Shown here piece after piece: positions 43,796 to 52,765 of a stretch of DNA of 64,000 nt. Where the stretch lies: NCBI RefSeq assembly GCF_902832845.1, contig NZ_CADFDB010000001.1, forward strand, positions 1,054,001 through 1,118,000, read 5' to 3'. Positions within the stretch are counted from its first letter, which is position 1. Each line of letters starts with the position of its first letter. The notes below the pieces were generated by a model. The model searched no databases. It worked only from the letters and a program-made list of their open reading frames with translations, and was not told the DNA's origin. The translations under genes were made by a program, and so were the position numbers. The DNA is from Burkholderia metallica. Its GTDB lineage: Bacteria; Pseudomonadota; Gammaproteobacteria; Burkholderiales; Burkholderiaceae.

Positions 43796-44946
43796 ACGCG
43801 CGGACGCGCCTGCGCGACACGTTCTCGGTCGCGCGCTGGTGGAGCATCGTGCTGAAGGAATTCCTGCAGTTGCGGCGCGACCGCGTGACGTTCGCGATGA
43901 TCGTCGGCGTGCCGATCATCCAGCTCGCGCTGTTCGGCTTCGCGATCAACACCGATCCGAAGCATCTGCCGACCGCGGTGATCGTCGCCGATTCGAGCCC
44001 GTTCGCGCGCAGCTTCATCGCCGCGATGCGCAATTCCGCGTACTTCGACATCGTCCAGACGCTGCCCGACGAAGCGGCCGGCCGGCATGCGCTCGCACGC
44101 GGCGACGTGCAGTTCGTGCTGAACGTGCCGGCCGATTTCTCGCGGCGGCTGCTGCGCGGCGAGCGTCCGTCGCTGCTCGTCGAGGCGGACGCGACCGATC
44201 CTGTCGCGACCGCTTCCGCGATCGGCGCGCTGCCGGGCCTCGTGCAGCCCGTCGCGGACAAGGACCTGACCGGGCCGCTCGCGCACCTGAACGGTCGCCC
44301 GGCCGCGTTCGACGTCGTGCTGCACCGGCTCTACAACCCCGAGGGCATCACGCAGTACAACGTCGTGCCGGGCCTGATGGGCGTGATCCTGACGATGACG
44401 ATGGTGATGATGACGGGCCTCGCGATCACGCGCGAACGCGAGCGCGGCACGATGGAGAACCTGCTCGCGACGCCCGTGCGGCCGCTCGAGGTGATGACGG
44501 GCAAGATCGTCCCGTATGTATTCATCGGGCTGATCCAGGTATCGATCATTCTCGCGGCCGCGCGGTTCGTGTTTCACGTGCCGTTCGTCGGCGGCGTGTT
44601 CGCGATCTATCTGTCCGCGCTACTGTTCATCGCCGCGAACCTGACGGTCGGCATCACGCTGTCGTCGCTCGCGCAGAACCAGTTGCAGGCGATGCAGCTC
44701 GCGGTGTTCTACTTCCTGCCGAACATCCTGCTGTCGGGCTTCATGTTCCCGTTCGCCGGGATGCCGAAGTGGGCGCAGCTCATCGGCAACCTGCTGCCGC
44801 TCACGTACTTCAACCGGCTCGTGCGCGGCATCCTGCTGAAAGGCAACGGCTGGAGCGACCTGTGGCCGTCGGTGTGGCCGGTCGCGCTGTTCACCGTCGT
44901 CGTGATGGGCATCGCGCTGCGCTTCTACCGGCGTACGCTCGATTAG
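43792..44946 (+). CDS. ABC-2 type exporter permease (YbhS/YbhR-like)
   Basis: A 384-residue membrane protein with an N-terminal helix, a periplasmic domain of about 140 residues and five C-terminal helices. The ABC-2 motif is in TRERERGTMENLLATPVRPLE. YbhS and YbhR are heterologous pairs in E. coli; only one permease is encoded here, so it probably forms a homodimer. The start overlaps the ATPase gene by 4 bases. Confidence 0.93.
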   Translation: MNARTRLRDTFSVARWWSIVLKEFLQLRRDRVTFAMIVGVPIIQLALFGFAINTDPKHLPTAVIVADSSPFARSFIAAMRNSAYFDIVQTLPDEAAGRHALARGDVQFVLNVPADFSRRLLRGERPSLLVEADATDPVATASAIGALPGLVQPVADKDLTGPLAHLNGRPAAFDVVLHRLYNPEGITQYNVVPGLMGVILTMTMVMMTGLAITRERERGTMENLLATPVRPLEVMTGKIVPYVFIGLIQVSIILAAARFVFHVPFVGGVFAIYLSALLFIAANLTVGITLSSLAQNQLQAMQLAVFYFLPNILLSGFMFPFAGMPKWAQLIGNLLPLTYFNRLVRGILLKGNGWSDLWPSVWPVALFTVVVMGIALRFYRRTLD

Positions 44947-44956
44947 GGGCCGTGCG

Positions 44957-46468
44957 ATGAAACCCGCTTCACGTCTCCGCGCCCACGCCGCCCGCCGCTG
45001 CACGCTGGCCGCCGCCGCGCTGCTCGTGGCCGGATGCGCGGTCGGGCCGGATTTCCGCGCGCCCGATGCGCCTGCCGCGCAGCACTATACGCACGGCGAG
45101 CCGCCCGCGACGACGGCCGCCGCTGCCGGGCCGGCCGGCGACGCGCAGACGTTCACAGCGGCCGAGCACACGCCGCGACGCTGGTGGACGCAGTTCGGCG
45201 CCGAACCACTGAACCGGCTCGTCGACATCGCGTGGCGCAACAGCCCGACGCTTGCCGTCGCCCGCGCGCGGCTCGACGAAGCGCGGCAGAACCATGCGGC
45301 CGAAACCGGAGCGACGATGTTGCCGAAAGTCGACGCGAGCCTGTCCGCCACGCGCGAGCAAGTCGATACGACCGCGTTCGGGCTGCCGGCCAGCGTGCCC
45401 AGCCCGGGGCCGTTCACGCTGTACGACGCGTCGGTGAGCGTGTCGTACGTGCTCGACGTGTTCGGCGGCAACCGGCGTGCGCTCGAAGCGCTGCGCGCGC
45501 AGGTCGACTACCAGGCGTACACGCTCGACGCGGCGCGCCTGACGCTCGCGGGCAACGTCGTCGCGACCGCGATCCTGCGTGCATCGCTTGCGCAACAGGT
45601 CGCGCTCACGCAGCAACTGATCGACGCGCAGACGAAACAGTTGCGCATCGTCGAAGCGCGCTTCGCGGCGGGTGGCGTATCTCAAGCCGACGTGCATGCG
45701 CAACGCGCACTGCTCGCGCAGACGCAGGCGTCGCTGCCGCCGCTCGCGGCCCGTCTCGCGCAGTCGGGCCACCGGCTCGCGATCCTGCTCGGCGCGCCGC
45801 CCGCCGACGCGATGCTGCCCGACCTCACGCTCGATGCGCTCGCGCTGCCGCGCACGCTGCCTGTTGCGCTGCCGTCGACGCTCGCACGCGAACGCCCCGA
45901 CATCCGCGCGGCCGAAGCCGTGCTGCACCAGGCGAGCGCGAACGTCGGCGTGGCCACCGCGAACCTGTATCCGCGCTTGTCGATATCGGCGGGGATCGGC
46001 TCGGAGCGCACGCGCATCGCGGATCTCGTGAGCGGGCTCAATGTGTGGAACGTCGGCCTTGGCCTGACGCAACCGCTCTTTCACGGCGGCGAGTTGCACG
46101 CGAAGAAACGTGCGGCCGAAGCGGCATACGACGCCGCGTTCGCGAGTTACCGGGAAACCGTGCTGGAAGCGCTGCAGCAGGTGGCCAACGCGATGCGCGC
46201 GGTCGAGCACGACGCGGTTGAACTGCAGGCGCGAGACACGGCCGCGCAGGAAGCAGCGGCCAGCAACCGGATTGCCGGTGAGCGCTATGCGGCGGGCGGG
46301 ATCAGCACGTTCGATCTGCTCGACGCGCAGCGGCAGACGCTGCAGACGGCGCTCGACCGGACGCGCGCGCAAGCGGACCGCCTCGCCGATACGGCGGCGC
46401 TGTTTCAGGCGCTGGCGGGAAGCTGGACGGATGACGATGCTGCGGAGTCGACGACCGGACGACACTAG
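44957..46468 (+). CDS. Outer-membrane efflux channel (NodT family)
   Basis: A 503-residue TolC-like lipoprotein with lipobox LLVAGC and the NodT start AVGPDFRAPDA. Two efflux repeats follow, including ASANVGVATANLYPRLSISAGIG. It completes a tripartite ABC export system, which E. coli ybhGFSR lacks in its own operon. It lies 10 bases after the permease. Related to, but clearly different from, the channel at 21381. Confidence 0.93.
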   Translation: MKPASRLRAHAARRCTLAAAALLVAGCAVGPDFRAPDAPAAQHYTHGEPPATTAAAAGPAGDAQTFTAAEHTPRRWWTQFGAEPLNRLVDIAWRNSPTLAVARARLDEARQNHAAETGATMLPKVDASLSATREQVDTTAFGLPASVPSPGPFTLYDASVSVSYVLDVFGGNRRALEALRAQVDYQAYTLDAARLTLAGNVVATAILRASLAQQVALTQQLIDAQTKQLRIVEARFAAGGVSQADVHAQRALLAQTQASLPPLAARLAQSGHRLAILLGAPPADAMLPDLTLDALALPRTLPVALPSTLARERPDIRAAEAVLHQASANVGVATANLYPRLSISAGIGSERTRIADLVSGLNVWNVGLGLTQPLFHGGELHAKKRAAEAAYDAAFASYRETVLEALQQVANAMRAVEHDAVELQARDTAAQEAAASNRIAGERYAAGGISTFDLLDAQRQTLQTALDRTRAQADRLADTAALFQALAGSWTDDDAAESTTGRH

Positions 46469-46604
46469 CGCGGGCCGGACACTGCCGGCCTACACGCGAT
46501 GCATCGTATGAACGGCGCACGTATCGGGTTCGGCCGCCGTCGCGGCCCGCTTCCATTCGATACCCGCCGATGACCGAACCCGCGATACGTGCAACGCGTC
46601 ACGC

Positions 46605-46633
46605 AAATAAAAAACCGGCCCGAAGGCCGGTTT
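46605..46633 (-). terminator. Rho-independent terminator of the porin gene
   Basis: A perfect 9-bp stem (AAACCGGCC/GGCCGGTTT, 46612-46633) with a 4-base loop (TTCG on the minus strand) is followed on the minus strand by TTTTTTATTT. It lies 44 bases past the porin stop codon. The efflux operon ends on the other strand at 46468 and may share it. Confidence 0.9.
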
Positions 46634-46676
46634 CTCATACCGCATGCCGCAAGCGGCGCTCGCGCGCCGCGCGACA

Positions 46677-47891
46677 TCAGAAGCGGTGGATCAGGCCGAC
46701 GCCGACGCCGATCTGGTTCTGCTTCGAACCCGCGCCCACGCCGTCGCCGATCGACGTCGTTGCAGCGATGATCTTGCCGGCGTTGAGCGTGTTGCCGCTC
46801 GAGTGCTGGTAAGCCTCAACCGCGTACAGTCCCGTGCGCTTCGACAGGCTGTAGTACTGCGACAGCGTGACCTGGTGGTACTTGGCCGAGCTGGTGATGC
46901 CGTTCGACTGCGTTGCCGCCGTGTACGAGTAACCTGCCGCGAAGTCCCACTGGGCAGCCGCCTTCCAGTGCAGCACGGCGCCTGCCGTGTTGAAGATTGC
47001 GGTGTTGCGGAACGACGAGCCGACGCCCGGCGTGTACTGGACGTTCGAGTACGACGCCGAAATGTCCCATGCCGGCGTGAACTGGTAGCCCGCCGTCACG
47101 GCGATACGCTGCTGCGATTGCGCGGTGGCATAGCCGTTGTTGATCGACGACACGGCCGGCTGGTTGCCGTCGCCCGATGCCGTCAGGCCGTTCTGGACCG
47201 TCGAGTTCGCGCCCCACACGCCGCCGCCGAGCGTCGAGTTGTTGACCTTCTGGTAGCCGACCGCGATGCCTGCCGGGCCGTTCAGGTACTGGATCGCCGC
47301 GCTCCACGTCGAGCCGCGGTTCGTCGCGCCTGCGACGCCGCCGAACGAGTACGAACCGCCGACCGTGAAGCCGTAGAACTTCGGCGACATGTAGACGAGC
47401 GAGTTGTTCGCGCGGTAGCTGGTATCCAGCGAGTCGATATCGCCCGGGTGCGCGCCGTAGTAGCCGGTCAGCCAGGTCGTCGGGCTGTACGGCGACAGCA
47501 GCGTGTAGTACGCGGTGTACTGGCGGCCGGCCGTCAGCGTACCGTACGTGCTGTTGGTCAGGCCCACCCACGCCTGACGCGTGAAGATGCCGTTGGTCCA
47601 CTGCGACGAGCCGTTAGCCGTGTTGACGCCGGCTTCCAACTGGAAAATCGCCTTCGTGCCGCCGCCGAGATCTTCGCTGCCCTTCAGGCCGAAGCGGCTG
47701 CCTGCCCACACGCCGGTGGACATCTGCACCTTCGAGTGACCGCCCGACGTTGCACCGACTGCCGACGAGTTGTTCTGGTAAGCCAGACCGTTATCGACGA
47801 TCCCGTACAGGGTCACGCTGCTCTGGGCGTGGGCGGCGGTAGCGGCTGCAAGGCCCACTGCCGTCATGGCGAAAGCGACGCGCTTTTTCAT
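46677..47891 (-). CDS. Outer-membrane porin (Burkholderia Omp/OpcP type)
   Basis: A 404-residue general porin. The signal peptide (MKKRVAFAMTAVGLAAATAAHAQ) is followed by SSVTLYGIVDNGLAYQN, the standard first strand of beta-proteobacterial porins, then 16 predicted strands and the obligatory terminal Phe in LIHRF. It has a PEFLGG-like loop landmark in KAIFQLEAGVN and GTLTAGRQYTAYYTL. It allows diffusion of small solutes. Codon choice and AT content of the upstream region suggest strong expression. GAGGACGGAGA precedes the ATG. Confidence 0.95.
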   Translation of the reverse strand: MKKRVAFAMTAVGLAAATAAHAQSSVTLYGIVDNGLAYQNNSSAVGATSGGHSKVQMSTGVWAGSRFGLKGSEDLGGGTKAIFQLEAGVNTANGSSQWTNGIFTRQAWVGLTNSTYGTLTAGRQYTAYYTLLSPYSPTTWLTGYYGAHPGDIDSLDTSYRANNSLVYMSPKFYGFTVGGSYSFGGVAGATNRGSTWSAAIQYLNGPAGIAVGYQKVNNSTLGGGVWGANSTVQNGLTASGDGNQPAVSSINNGYATAQSQQRIAVTAGYQFTPAWDISASYSNVQYTPGVGSSFRNTAIFNTAGAVLHWKAAAQWDFAAGYSYTAATQSNGITSSAKYHQVTLSQYYSLSKRTGLYAVEAYQHSSGNTLNAGKIIAATTSIGDGVGAGSKQNQIGVGVGLIHRF

Positions 47892-48387
47892 TGATTCTCC
47901 GTCCTCAAAGAATGATTTCTTTTCTGGTGTGGTTTTATGACTGACACATGTGCGAGTACATGCCGACGCGATTCTGACGGATTACCGATTATTTCCCAAC
48001 ATGTGCAGTCGGTCATCGTATGATCGACGCAACGCGCGGGTTCACCAAACGGTTACATGACAGCCGAAAACGCTTACGCGGCGGGCCTCTCCGGCATTTC
48101 ACGGTGAAAACCCTAGCTTTACATTTTTACGGGTGCGACGCGACCGTCGGATGTCGTCAGATGCCTTCGGCGAAATACATCTTACAAATGCGCGACGCGG
48201 CTGACGCCGCGATTCACGCCGCCGCGAAGGATCGCTGACGTTCATGACACCCACGTTTCGCGACACGAAATAATGAAAACGTTTTTAGTCGCGGCGCGGG
48301 GAGCGACGACCGGCAGGAGAACGACCCGGCGAATGCGGGCCGACGGGCGATGCAGGCGCCTGTCGTGCCTGCATCGTTCAGTCCGAT
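47892..48387. other. AT-richer 496-bp interval upstream of the porin
   Basis: No gene is supported; a 72-codon frame at 48020-48238 has neither start context nor coding character. The segment is visibly richer in A/T than the rest of the window. It contains palindromes CACATGTG (47945-47952), a repeat of ACATGTGC at 47946-47953 and 47999-48006, and TTTCAC-G-GTGAAA (48097-48109). The porin promoter must lie in its left part. Confidence 0.45.
48348..48376 (-). terminator. Hairpin after the squalene synthase gene
   Basis: CGATGCAGGC (48348-48357) pairs perfectly with GCCTGCATCG (48367-48376) and begins 12 bases past the stop codon. No T-tract follows on the minus strand. Confidence 0.4.
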
Positions 48388-49452
48388 TCAGCGCGTGGCC
48401 GGTTGCGCGAGATGCGCACTCACCGCATCGGCGAGCGCGGTCAGGCGCGCGCGAATCGCGGCGTTCGAGCCGACCAGCGCGAGCGACGACGCCATGATCC
48501 GGTAGACGCGCTTTCTCGGCACCTTGGCCGGCTTCGCCGGATCGAGCCACGCCGCGTTGCCGGCCAGCAGCTCGAGCGTTTCGAGGCCGATCATGATCGG
48601 CCACAGGCACGCGAGCCGCAGCCGCACGAAGCGGCGCGGGATCGCGAGCGTGTACAGGCACGCGTCGCGATACTGGTCGAGCGTCACGCGCAGCAGGTCG
48701 ACGAGCACGCCGCGCGCACGCGCCGACGCATCGGGCGCCATCAGGTCGGCAACATCGAGCTCGTGCGCGCGCAGCACGTCGTCGGGCAGATAGCAGCGGC
48801 CGATGCGCAGATCCTTCCCGCAGTCGCGCAGGATGTTGGTCATCTGCAGCGCCTTGCCGAAACGAATGCCCTTCTCGCACATGTCCGCGAGGTTCCAGCT
48901 GCGCGCGGCCCGCGTGTGCATGCCCGTCATGTCGGTCCAGAACTCGCCCACGCAGCCCGCGACGAGATACGTGTAGCGGTCGAGCTCGTCGCGCGTCGGC
49001 AGCGACGCGACGCGCCCCGACTGCTCGTCGGGGAACGTGCGCAGGTCGAACACCATCCCCGCCGTCAGCGTCGAGACGACCTTGCGGATCGACGCGCGGT
49101 CGGCATCCGGCTGCGTGCGCAGCAGCGCGAGCATCGGCTCCACCGAGCCGAGCAGCACGTGTTCGTGCGAGTCGGTCTGCATCCGCGTCACGTCCTCGAG
49201 CGCACGCGACAGCGCGGCGCCGTCGCCGAGCCGCTCGACCTCGTCGCGCAGGTCGGTCAGCAGCGCCGCCCGCCGGTCGGGCGCGACGAGCGCGGTGTCG
49301 GCGATCGTGTCGGCCGCACGCGCGAGCAGGTACGCGAGGCCGACCGGGTCGCGCATGCCGTCGGGCAGCACGCGCAGCGTCAGGTAGAAGGAGCGGGAAA
49401 CGTTCTTCAGCAGATCGCCGAGCAGGAAAGCGGAATCGGTTCGAGTCGTCAT
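48388..49452 (-). CDS. Squalene/phytoene synthase family protein
   Basis: A 354-residue all-helical prenyltransferase that would join two farnesyl or geranylgeranyl diphosphates head to head. Both Asp-rich motifs are visible: LARAADTIADT and TNILRDCGKDLRIGRCYLP. The order and spacing resemble true squalene synthases (about 350 residues) more than the shorter HpnC/HpnD pair (about 280). No hopanoid or carotenoid gene is next to it. There is no Shine-Dalgarno before ATG 49452; instead an intrinsic-terminator-like hairpin with TTTTT lies immediately upstream. Confidence 0.88.
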   Translation of the reverse strand: MTTRTDSAFLLGDLLKNVSRSFYLTLRVLPDGMRDPVGLAYLLARAADTIADTALVAPDRRAALLTDLRDEVERLGDGAALSRALEDVTRMQTDSHEHVLLGSVEPMLALLRTQPDADRASIRKVVSTLTAGMVFDLRTFPDEQSGRVASLPTRDELDRYTYLVAGCVGEFWTDMTGMHTRAARSWNLADMCEKGIRFGKALQMTNILRDCGKDLRIGRCYLPDDVLRAHELDVADLMAPDASARARGVLVDLLRVTLDQYRDACLYTLAIPRRFVRLRLACLWPIMIGLETLELLAGNAAWLDPAKPAKVPRKRVYRIMASSLALVGSNAAIRARLTALADAVSAHLAQPATR

Positions 49453-49460
49453 GGGTCGGG

Positions 49461-49517
49461 AAAAATCGGCCGGCGCGGGCCCCGGGCACACACGGGCGCC
49501 GGGCGCCCGCGCCGGCC
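49461..49517 (-). terminator. Attenuator-like terminator in the squalene synthase leader
   Basis: A perfect 13-bp GC stem (49468-49480 with 49505-49517) with a 24-base loop is followed on the minus strand by GATTTTTCCC and, 8 bases after the T-run, by the start codon. As no minus-strand gene lies upstream (the next gene runs the other way), its place fits transcription attenuation or translation blocking of this gene. Confidence 0.6.
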
Positions 49518-49706
49518 CGCGAGTCGCCGCATCGTCGCGCCGGACGGGCGTCGGCCCCGGCGCGGCGATGCAAAATTCCCGCAAGTTTAGTGCATCCGGC
49601 GCGCGGCCTGCCCGAGACGGCCGGAATGCGTCGCCGGCAGGCCGCCGTCGATCACGCCGCCGCCGGCATCGCGCCCTGAAATCAGACAACGGAAAGGCCG
49701 AAGTAA

Positions 49707-49716
49707 TACATATGTA
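49707..49716. promoter_or_regulatory. Short palindrome in the divergent promoter region
   Basis: TACATATGTA, flanked by TAA and ATTA, stands in an AT-rich patch 110 bp before the phosphodiesterase gene. The 373-bp gap 49453-49825 otherwise contains the attenuator hairpin and a possible minus-strand -10 TAAACT near 49585. Confidence 0.35.
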
Positions 49717-49825
49717 ATTATTCGGTGCGACGATCGCGTCCCGTTCGACTCCACGCGACACGGCACGACAGCCGCGCCGTCCGAGCGAGCCCCCTTTCCG
49801 ACTTCCGTTTCGAAGGTTCACCGAC

Positions 49826-50968
49826 ATGCTCTTCAAGCGCCCGACCTCCCTGCGCTACGTGCCGTTCGCCTGTGCGGCCGCGTTCCTGCTCGCCGCATGC
49901 GGCGGCGACGACGTCGCGTCCGATCCCACCCAGCCGATTTCCGCGAAGGTCCAGGTGGTCGGCCATCGCGGCGCGAGCGCGCTGCGCCCCGAACACACGC
50001 TCGCGTCGTACCGCAAGGCGATCGAGGACGGCGCGGACGTGATCGAGCCCGACCTCGTGTCGACCCGCGACGGCGTGCTCGTCGCGCGGCACGAGAACGA
50101 GATCTCGGGCACGACGAACGTATCGACGCTGCCGCAGTTCGCGAGCCGCAAGGCGACGAAGACGATCGACGGCGCGGAACTGACCGGCTGGTTCACCGAG
50201 GATTTCACGCTGGCGGAACTGAAGACGCTGCGCGCCCGCGAGCGCATTCCGCAGGTGCGCCCCGCGAACACCGCGTACAACGACCAGTTCGAGATCCCGA
50301 CGTTCGACGAGATCGTCGCGCTCGCGAAGCAGATGTCCGCGCAGACCGGCCGCACGATTCACCTGTATCCGGAAACCAAGCATCCGACCTACTTCCAGTC
50401 GATCGGGCTGCCGCTCGAGGACCGTCTCGTCGACGCGCTGCTGAAGGATCCGTACACGGCGCGCACCGCGACCGTCTATATCCAGTCGTTCGAGGTCGCG
50501 AACCTGAAGACGATCCGCAACCGGATCAAGTCGAGCCAGCCGAACTGGAAGCTCGTGCAGCTGATGGACGAAGCCGGCCAGCGCCCGTACGACTTCGTGA
50601 AGGCGAACGACAAGCGCACCTACGGCGACCTGTCGACGCGCGACGGCATGCGCGAGATCGCGACCTATGCGAACGGCGTCGGCCCGTACAAGACGTCGAT
50701 CATCGCGGTCGCCGCGGACGGCACGCTGCAACAGCCGACGCCGTACGTGCGCTACGCGCACGAAGCCGGCCTCGTCGTGCATCCTTACACGTTCCGCCCG
50801 GAGAACAACTTCCTGCCCGCGTCGCTGAAGGACGGCGGCACGCCGGCCACGCGCAACACGGCCGGCTCGGTGCGCGAGATCCAGGCGTACCTGCGCGCGG
50901 GCATCGACGGCTTCTTCACCGACGATCCGGCCGTCGGCCGCGCGGCCGTCGATACGTTCAAGCGCTGA
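49826..50968 (+). CDS. Secreted glycerophosphodiester phosphodiesterase (GlpQ-like)
   Basis: A 380-residue lipoprotein: lipobox LLAAC then GGDD. The GDPD TIM-barrel follows with HRGASALRPEHTLASY (catalytic His) and IEPDLVSTRDGVLVARHENE (metal-binding Glu and Asp, second His). It hydrolyses glycerophosphodiesters from phospholipids to glycerol-3-phosphate and an alcohol, in the periplasm. The size and insertion pattern are those of periplasmic GlpQ rather than cytosolic UgpQ. GAAGG lies about 10 bases upstream of the ATG. No glp transport gene is adjacent. Confidence 0.93.
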   Translation: MLFKRPTSLRYVPFACAAAFLLAACGGDDVASDPTQPISAKVQVVGHRGASALRPEHTLASYRKAIEDGADVIEPDLVSTRDGVLVARHENEISGTTNVSTLPQFASRKATKTIDGAELTGWFTEDFTLAELKTLRARERIPQVRPANTAYNDQFEIPTFDEIVALAKQMSAQTGRTIHLYPETKHPTYFQSIGLPLEDRLVDALLKDPYTARTATVYIQSFEVANLKTIRNRIKSSQPNWKLVQLMDEAGQRPYDFVKANDKRTYGDLSTRDGMREIATYANGVGPYKTSIIAVAADGTLQQPTPYVRYAHEAGLVVHPYTFRPENNFLPASLKDGGTPATRNTAGSVREIQAYLRAGIDGFFTDDPAVGRAAVDTFKR

Positions 50969-50999
50969 CACGCGCGCAACCTGCCCGACGTGCGGCAAC

Positions 51000-51031
51000 G
51001 GGGCGCGGCACACGCCGTGCCGTCGCGCCCC
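51000..51031. terminator. Bidirectional hairpin between convergent genes
   Basis: GGGGCG pairs with CGCCCC, and inside them CGGCAC with GTGCCG around an ACGCC loop, with a 3-base bulge. It sits between the convergent phosphodiesterase and rhodanese genes. Neither side has a T-tract. Confidence 0.5.
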
Positions 51032-51046
51032 GCTGCACCGCACTGG

Positions 51047-52675
51047 TCAGATCACGTTGAAGTGATGCGTGCCGTCCCGCTTCAACTGATCGACCAGCCC
51101 GTACTCCCAGTCGAGATACGCCTGCATCGCGGCCGCCGCGTTGTCGGTGCCTTCGTACGGGCGCCGGTAGCGATCGACGCGCGGTGACGCGAGGCGCGTC
51201 TCGCCGCTTTCGAGCGGCAGTCCGGCGTCGATCCAGGCGGCCGTGCCGCCGGTCAGCACCGCGATGTGCGCCGACGCCGGCAGCAGCGCACGCGCGTCGT
51301 CCGCCGCGAACCGCGCGAGCAGGCTCGATCCGCACGTGAACACATAGCGCTTCGCGGGCGGGATCGCGGCAAGTGCTTCGCGCAACTGCGCGCGCACCGC
51401 GAACCATGCGCCCGGGATATGGCGCTTCACATAGTTCGCGCTGGCCGTCACGTCGACGACCGCCAGCTCGCCGGGCGCGGCCTCCTTCAGCCAGCCCGCG
51501 AGCGTCGCGGGCGAGACGTCCGTCACGGCCGGCGCGGCCGGCACGTCGCGCGGCGGCTGGCCGCGCTCGACGAAGCGGGCCGTGCCGCCTTCCGGTTCGA
51601 CGACGCGCACGTCCCAGCCCATCTGCGCGAGCCACGATGCGGTCATGTCGGCGCGCACGCCGTCGTCGTCGGCGAGCACGATCCGCGCGCCGCGCACGGC
51701 CGCGTGATGATCGGTCTCCTGCACAAGCTGGCCGCCCGGCGTGCTCAGGAAGCCCGGCAGATGGCCGGCTTCGTATTCCTCCGGCGTGCGCACGTCGAAG
51801 CGGTACAGCGTGCGGCCCGGTTCGGCGAGCGCGTCGACGTCGGCGAGCGCGATGCGCGGCACGCCCGCGCGTTCGGCCACCGCGCGCGCCGCCTTGCGGG
51901 CGTCGGCGCGCTGCGTTGCGTCGATGGCGTCCGGGAAGCGCCGCGCGGCGCCGCGCTCGAGCGTCTGGCCCGCGAGCGTCCAGCCGATCGTGCCGTTGCG
52001 CAGCGCGGCGACCGGATTCGGCAGCCCCGCGTTGACGAGCGACTGCGTGCCGATGATGCTGCGCGTGCGGCCCGCGCAGTTGACGATCACCCGGGTCGCC
52101 GGGTTCGGCGCGAGCGCGCGCACGCGCAGCACGAGTTCCGCGCCCGGCACGCTCGTCGAGGTCGGGATGTTCATCGTCTGGTATTCGTCGAAACGGCGCG
52201 CGTCGACGATCACGACATCCGCCTTCGCGTCGATCAGCGCCTGCACCTCCTGCGCGGACAGCGACGGCGTGTGCCGCTCGGCCTCGACCCATTCGCCGAA
52301 CGACTTGCTCGGCACGTTCACGTCGATGAACAGTTCGCCGCCCGCGGCGACCCAGCCCGCGAGGCCGCCGTCGAGCAGCCGCACGTCGGTATAGCCGAGC
52401 TGCGCGAGCTTCGCGGCCGCGCGCGGCGCGAGATCCTCGCCGCCCGCTTCGCCGAACACGACGATCGGCGTGTCGCGGCGCGGAATCCGCGTCCACGCGT
52501 CGAGTTCGAGTTTCGACAGCGGGAAGTTCGCGGCCCACAGCGGATGGCCCTGCGCGTACGGATCTTCCTCGCGTACGTCGATCAGCGCGAGCTCGTCACG
52601 GGCAAGCAGGCGGGCGCGCACGTCCTGGTACGACGCGACGGGAAAGCGGGAGGTGGAGTCGGCGGATTGCGTCAC
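51047..52675 (-). CDS. Four-domain rhodanese sulfurtransferase
   Basis: A 542-residue cytosolic protein with four rhodanese modules at about residues 12-115, 135-245, 265-365 and 385-480. The active-site Cys occurs only in modules 2 (Cys200, NCAGRTRS) and 4 (Cys448, FTCGSSLLAR). In modules 1 and 3 the loop reads VFGEAGGED and LADDDGVRAD, with no Cys. Inactive-active alternation repeats the two-domain plan of classical rhodaneses, twice. It would carry persulfide sulfur from a donor to an acceptor thiol. It is followed upstream, 90 bases away, by a thiol dioxygenase gene on the same strand. Confidence 0.92.
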   Translation of the reverse strand: MTQSADSTSRFPVASYQDVRARLLARDELALIDVREEDPYAQGHPLWAANFPLSKLELDAWTRIPRRDTPIVVFGEAGGEDLAPRAAAKLAQLGYTDVRLLDGGLAGWVAAGGELFIDVNVPSKSFGEWVEAERHTPSLSAQEVQALIDAKADVVIVDARRFDEYQTMNIPTSTSVPGAELVLRVRALAPNPATRVIVNCAGRTRSIIGTQSLVNAGLPNPVAALRNGTIGWTLAGQTLERGAARRFPDAIDATQRADARKAARAVAERAGVPRIALADVDALAEPGRTLYRFDVRTPEEYEAGHLPGFLSTPGGQLVQETDHHAAVRGARIVLADDDGVRADMTASWLAQMGWDVRVVEPEGGTARFVERGQPPRDVPAAPAVTDVSPATLAGWLKEAAPGELAVVDVTASANYVKRHIPGAWFAVRAQLREALAAIPPAKRYVFTCGSSLLARFAADDARALLPASAHIAVLTGGTAAWIDAGLPLESGETRLASPRVDRYRRPYEGTDNAAAAMQAYLDWEYGLVDQLKRDGTHHFNVI

Positions 52676-52765
52676 GATGTTTCTGTCTCGAATGCGTTGA
52701 AGTCGGTGAAGAAAGCGAAAAAGGATGAGTCAGGGGCCTGCCGGCGCAGGCCGGCCGGCGCTGCA

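Noticed and set aside
48020-48238. A 72-codon plus-strand frame before the squalene synthase 3' end
   Set aside because: No ribosome-binding site, no GC-rich third-position bias and no recognisable family; left as part of the gene-free interval.
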